Of a DNA stretch of 64,000 bases, positions 62,758-64,000 are shown piece by piece. A program made the translations under genes and the position numbers. Source of the stretch: Rhodococcus sp. 1168 (lineage in GTDB: Bacteria; Actinomycetota; Actinomycetes; Mycobacteriales; Mycobacteriaceae); the NCBI RefSeq assembly GCF_002091955.1, contig NZ_MKKY01000048.1, positions 90,591 to 154,590 on the forward strand, given 5' to 3'. Numbering within the stretch: position 1 is the stretch's first letter; each line of letters starts with the position of its first letter. The notes beneath the pieces were generated by a model. The model ran no database searches and was not told where the DNA came from. It worked only from the letters and a program-made list of their open reading frames with translations.

Positions 62758-64000
62758 GGCGGTTTCAAGTGGTTGTTGCAACGACTAACTCGTTGATCAC
62801 TTTTGCTGGTGATTTCCAGCCTAGTGTTTTCCGGGGGCGGTCGTTGAGTTCAGCGGCGACCGCTTGGAGTCGTTCGGCGGTGTGCACGGACAGGTCGGTG
62901 CCTTTTTTGAAGTATTGCCGCAGGAGTCCGTTGGTGTTTTCGTTCGTTCCGCGCTGCCAGGGACTGTGGGGGTCGCAGAAGTAGATTGCCATGTCGGTGG
63001 CCATAGTGATTTCTGCATGCCGACGCATTTCGAGACCTTGATCCCAGGTCACCGACTGTTTGAGTACCGCAGGCATCGACCGGATTGCCTCGATCATCGC
63101 GTCTCGGACGGCGTCGAGATTGTGCGAGTGCGGCAGGTGGAGCAGCATGGTGAACCGTGACGTGCGCTCGACGAGGGTGCCGATCGCCGATTTGTTGCCG
63201 GCACCGAGGATCAGGTCGCCTTCCCAGTGCCCGGGTACTGTGCGGTCTTCGACGTCGTCGGGTCGTTCGGAGATCAGCGTTTTGTCGGGGATGTGATGAG
63301 CGTTGCTGGGTACCCGGCCGTGTTTGCGGCGATGCGCCCGCCCGGTCCGTAGTGCATCGGCGACTTCGGCTTTGAGTTCGCCTTTGGCTTGGACGTAGAT
63401 GGCGTTGTAGATCGTTTCGTGCGACACGTGCATCTCCGGTCGATCGGGGTAGTCGATCTTCAGTGTCGCCGAGATCTGTTGTGGTGACCACTTTTTGCGG
63501 AGTCTGCGGACGACTTCTGTGCGGAGCTCACTGTTGCGGTCGGCGAGTTTCGCGGCCTTGGGTCGGCGGGCGCGTGTGTCCGCTCGCTGGTGTGCGGACA
63601 CTGATCGGTAGGTGCCGCCAAGGTTGGTGTTGCGTTTGAGTTCGCGGGAGACGACGGACTTGTGACGTCCGATCAGGTCGGCGATATCGGTCTGGGTTAG
63701 TCCCATCGCGGTGCCGATCGCGATTTCCTCTCGTTCGGCTTGCGAGAGGAATCGTCCGCTGGGTTCGGGCCGGACCCGTTTGGCCCCGCGGACGATTCCT
63801 GCCTTCTGATCTATCCACCGCTTGCCGGTGGTGCGGCTGACGCCGGCAGCGGCCGACGCGTGGATCACTGAAGCACCCGAATCTCGCATGGCATGGAACT
63901 TAGCGACTACTTCTGCGCGATTCGGGACAACACGTCGTGGCATCTGCTCGACATCTCCTCAGGTCAGGAGCTGTGTTGCAACGACCACTTGAGATTGCCC
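62758..64000 (-). mobile_element. IS30-family insertion sequence (right edge at or just beyond the window end)
   Basis: Terminal inverted repeats match 17 of 18 bases over the core TCAAGTGGTYGTTGCAAC: left copy 62765-62782 and right copy at 63975-63992 on the other strand. Weaker matching extends outward to about 62758 and 63999. The length of about 1.24 kb and a single transposase frame are normal for IS30. Target duplication cannot be checked because the right flank is missing. Confidence 0.9.
62765..63943 (-). CDS. IS30-family transposase
   Basis: 392 residues. N-terminal HTH domains (LTQTDIADLIGRHKSVVSRE) bind the ends; the DDE catalytic core has D in GHWEGDLILG, D in VTWDQG and E in TNENTNGLLRQYF, with the IS30 PGHWEGDL and SPWQRGTNENTNGL hallmarks. 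The frame is complete and the stop codon lies inside the left inverted repeat, so the element may be active. Confidence 0.95.
   Translation of the reverse strand: MPRRVVPNRAEVVAKFHAMRDSGASVIHASAAAGVSRTTGKRWIDQKAGIVRGAKRVRPEPSGRFLSQAEREEIAIGTAMGLTQTDIADLIGRHKSVVSRELKRNTNLGGTYRSVSAHQRADTRARRPKAAKLADRNSELRTEVVRRLRKKWSPQQISATLKIDYPDRPEMHVSHETIYNAIYVQAKGELKAEVADALRTGRAHRRKHGRVPSNAHHIPDKTLISERPDDVEDRTVPGHWEGDLILGAGNKSAIGTLVERTSRFTMLLHLPHSHNLDAVRDAMIEAIRSMPAVLKQSVTWDQGLEMRRHAEITMATDMAIYFCDPHSPWQRGTNENTNGLLRQYFKKGTDLSVHTAERLQAVAAELNDRPRKTLGWKSPAKVINELVVATTT

Overview
The window is a GC-rich actinobacterial chromosome segment. Gene content points to the Corynebacteriales/Mycobacteriales, most likely Rhodococcus or a close relative. 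The markers are mycothiol synthesis (mshB), phosphatidylinositol mannoside and lipoglycan genes (pimE, lpqW), coenzyme F420 synthesis (fused fbiC), a wax ester synthase/DGAT acyltransferase, a DapC/FdxC pair and an AdaA-AlkA fusion. The genus is an inference; the sequence contains no rRNA or tRNA. Gene order agrees well with two Mycobacterium tuberculosis regions as I remember them: dapE/dapD, fadD36, fdxC-aminotransferase, fbiC, mshB, lpqW, typA, mutT2 and pimE on the left; ychF, DUF6542, ispH, xseAB, DUF4245, glpX, fumC, desA and phoH on the right.

Layout. 1-8 kb: lysine/DAP pathway genes (dapE partial, dapD, dapC, fdxC), ribH2, a DUF1810 protein, a CHAP protein, FadD36 and a LysE exporter. 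7.5-14 kb: fbiC with a downstream unknown gene, a two-gene PH-domain (YdbS/YdbT) operon and a type-5 uracil-DNA glycosylase. Two 33-bp tandem repeat arrays in opposite orientation lie here, and the second is translated as an N-terminal extension of the glycosylase. 14-21.5 kb: mshB, lpqW, typA, a 58-residue basic protein, mutT2, a pterin dehydratase and pimE. 21.7-26.5 kb: two paralogous secreted Ala/Pro-rich proteins around an MFS transporter, a Tat-exported DUF1906 protein and TerD. 26.5-31.5 kb: lipid genes (SDR, WS/DGAT, a second acyltransferase, a cutinase/LysB-like esterase) and a VOC protein. 31.6-35.7 kb: amylosucrase-like GH13, an HTH_42 protein and an MDR oxidoreductase.

35.7-39.4 kb is an accessory island in otherwise conserved sequence. 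It holds a gene remnant, an HEAGH metallopeptidase-like gene interrupted by three in-frame TAG codons, two proteins with HEPN-type RX4H motifs (one a pseudogene) and a 401-residue protein with a PD-(D/E)XK-like motif. It looks like a decaying defence or toxin cluster.

39.4-62.5 kb is mostly core: ychF, AdaA-AlkA plus ogt, an AI-2E family exporter, sbcDC, rmuC, DUF6542, ispH, xseAB, glpX, fumC, a desaturase-like protein that has lost both of its usual metal-ligand histidines, a beta-lactamase-fold lipoprotein, an epoxide hydrolase-like protein and PhoH2. The window ends in an almost complete IS30-family element that appears to have landed inside a long hairpin.
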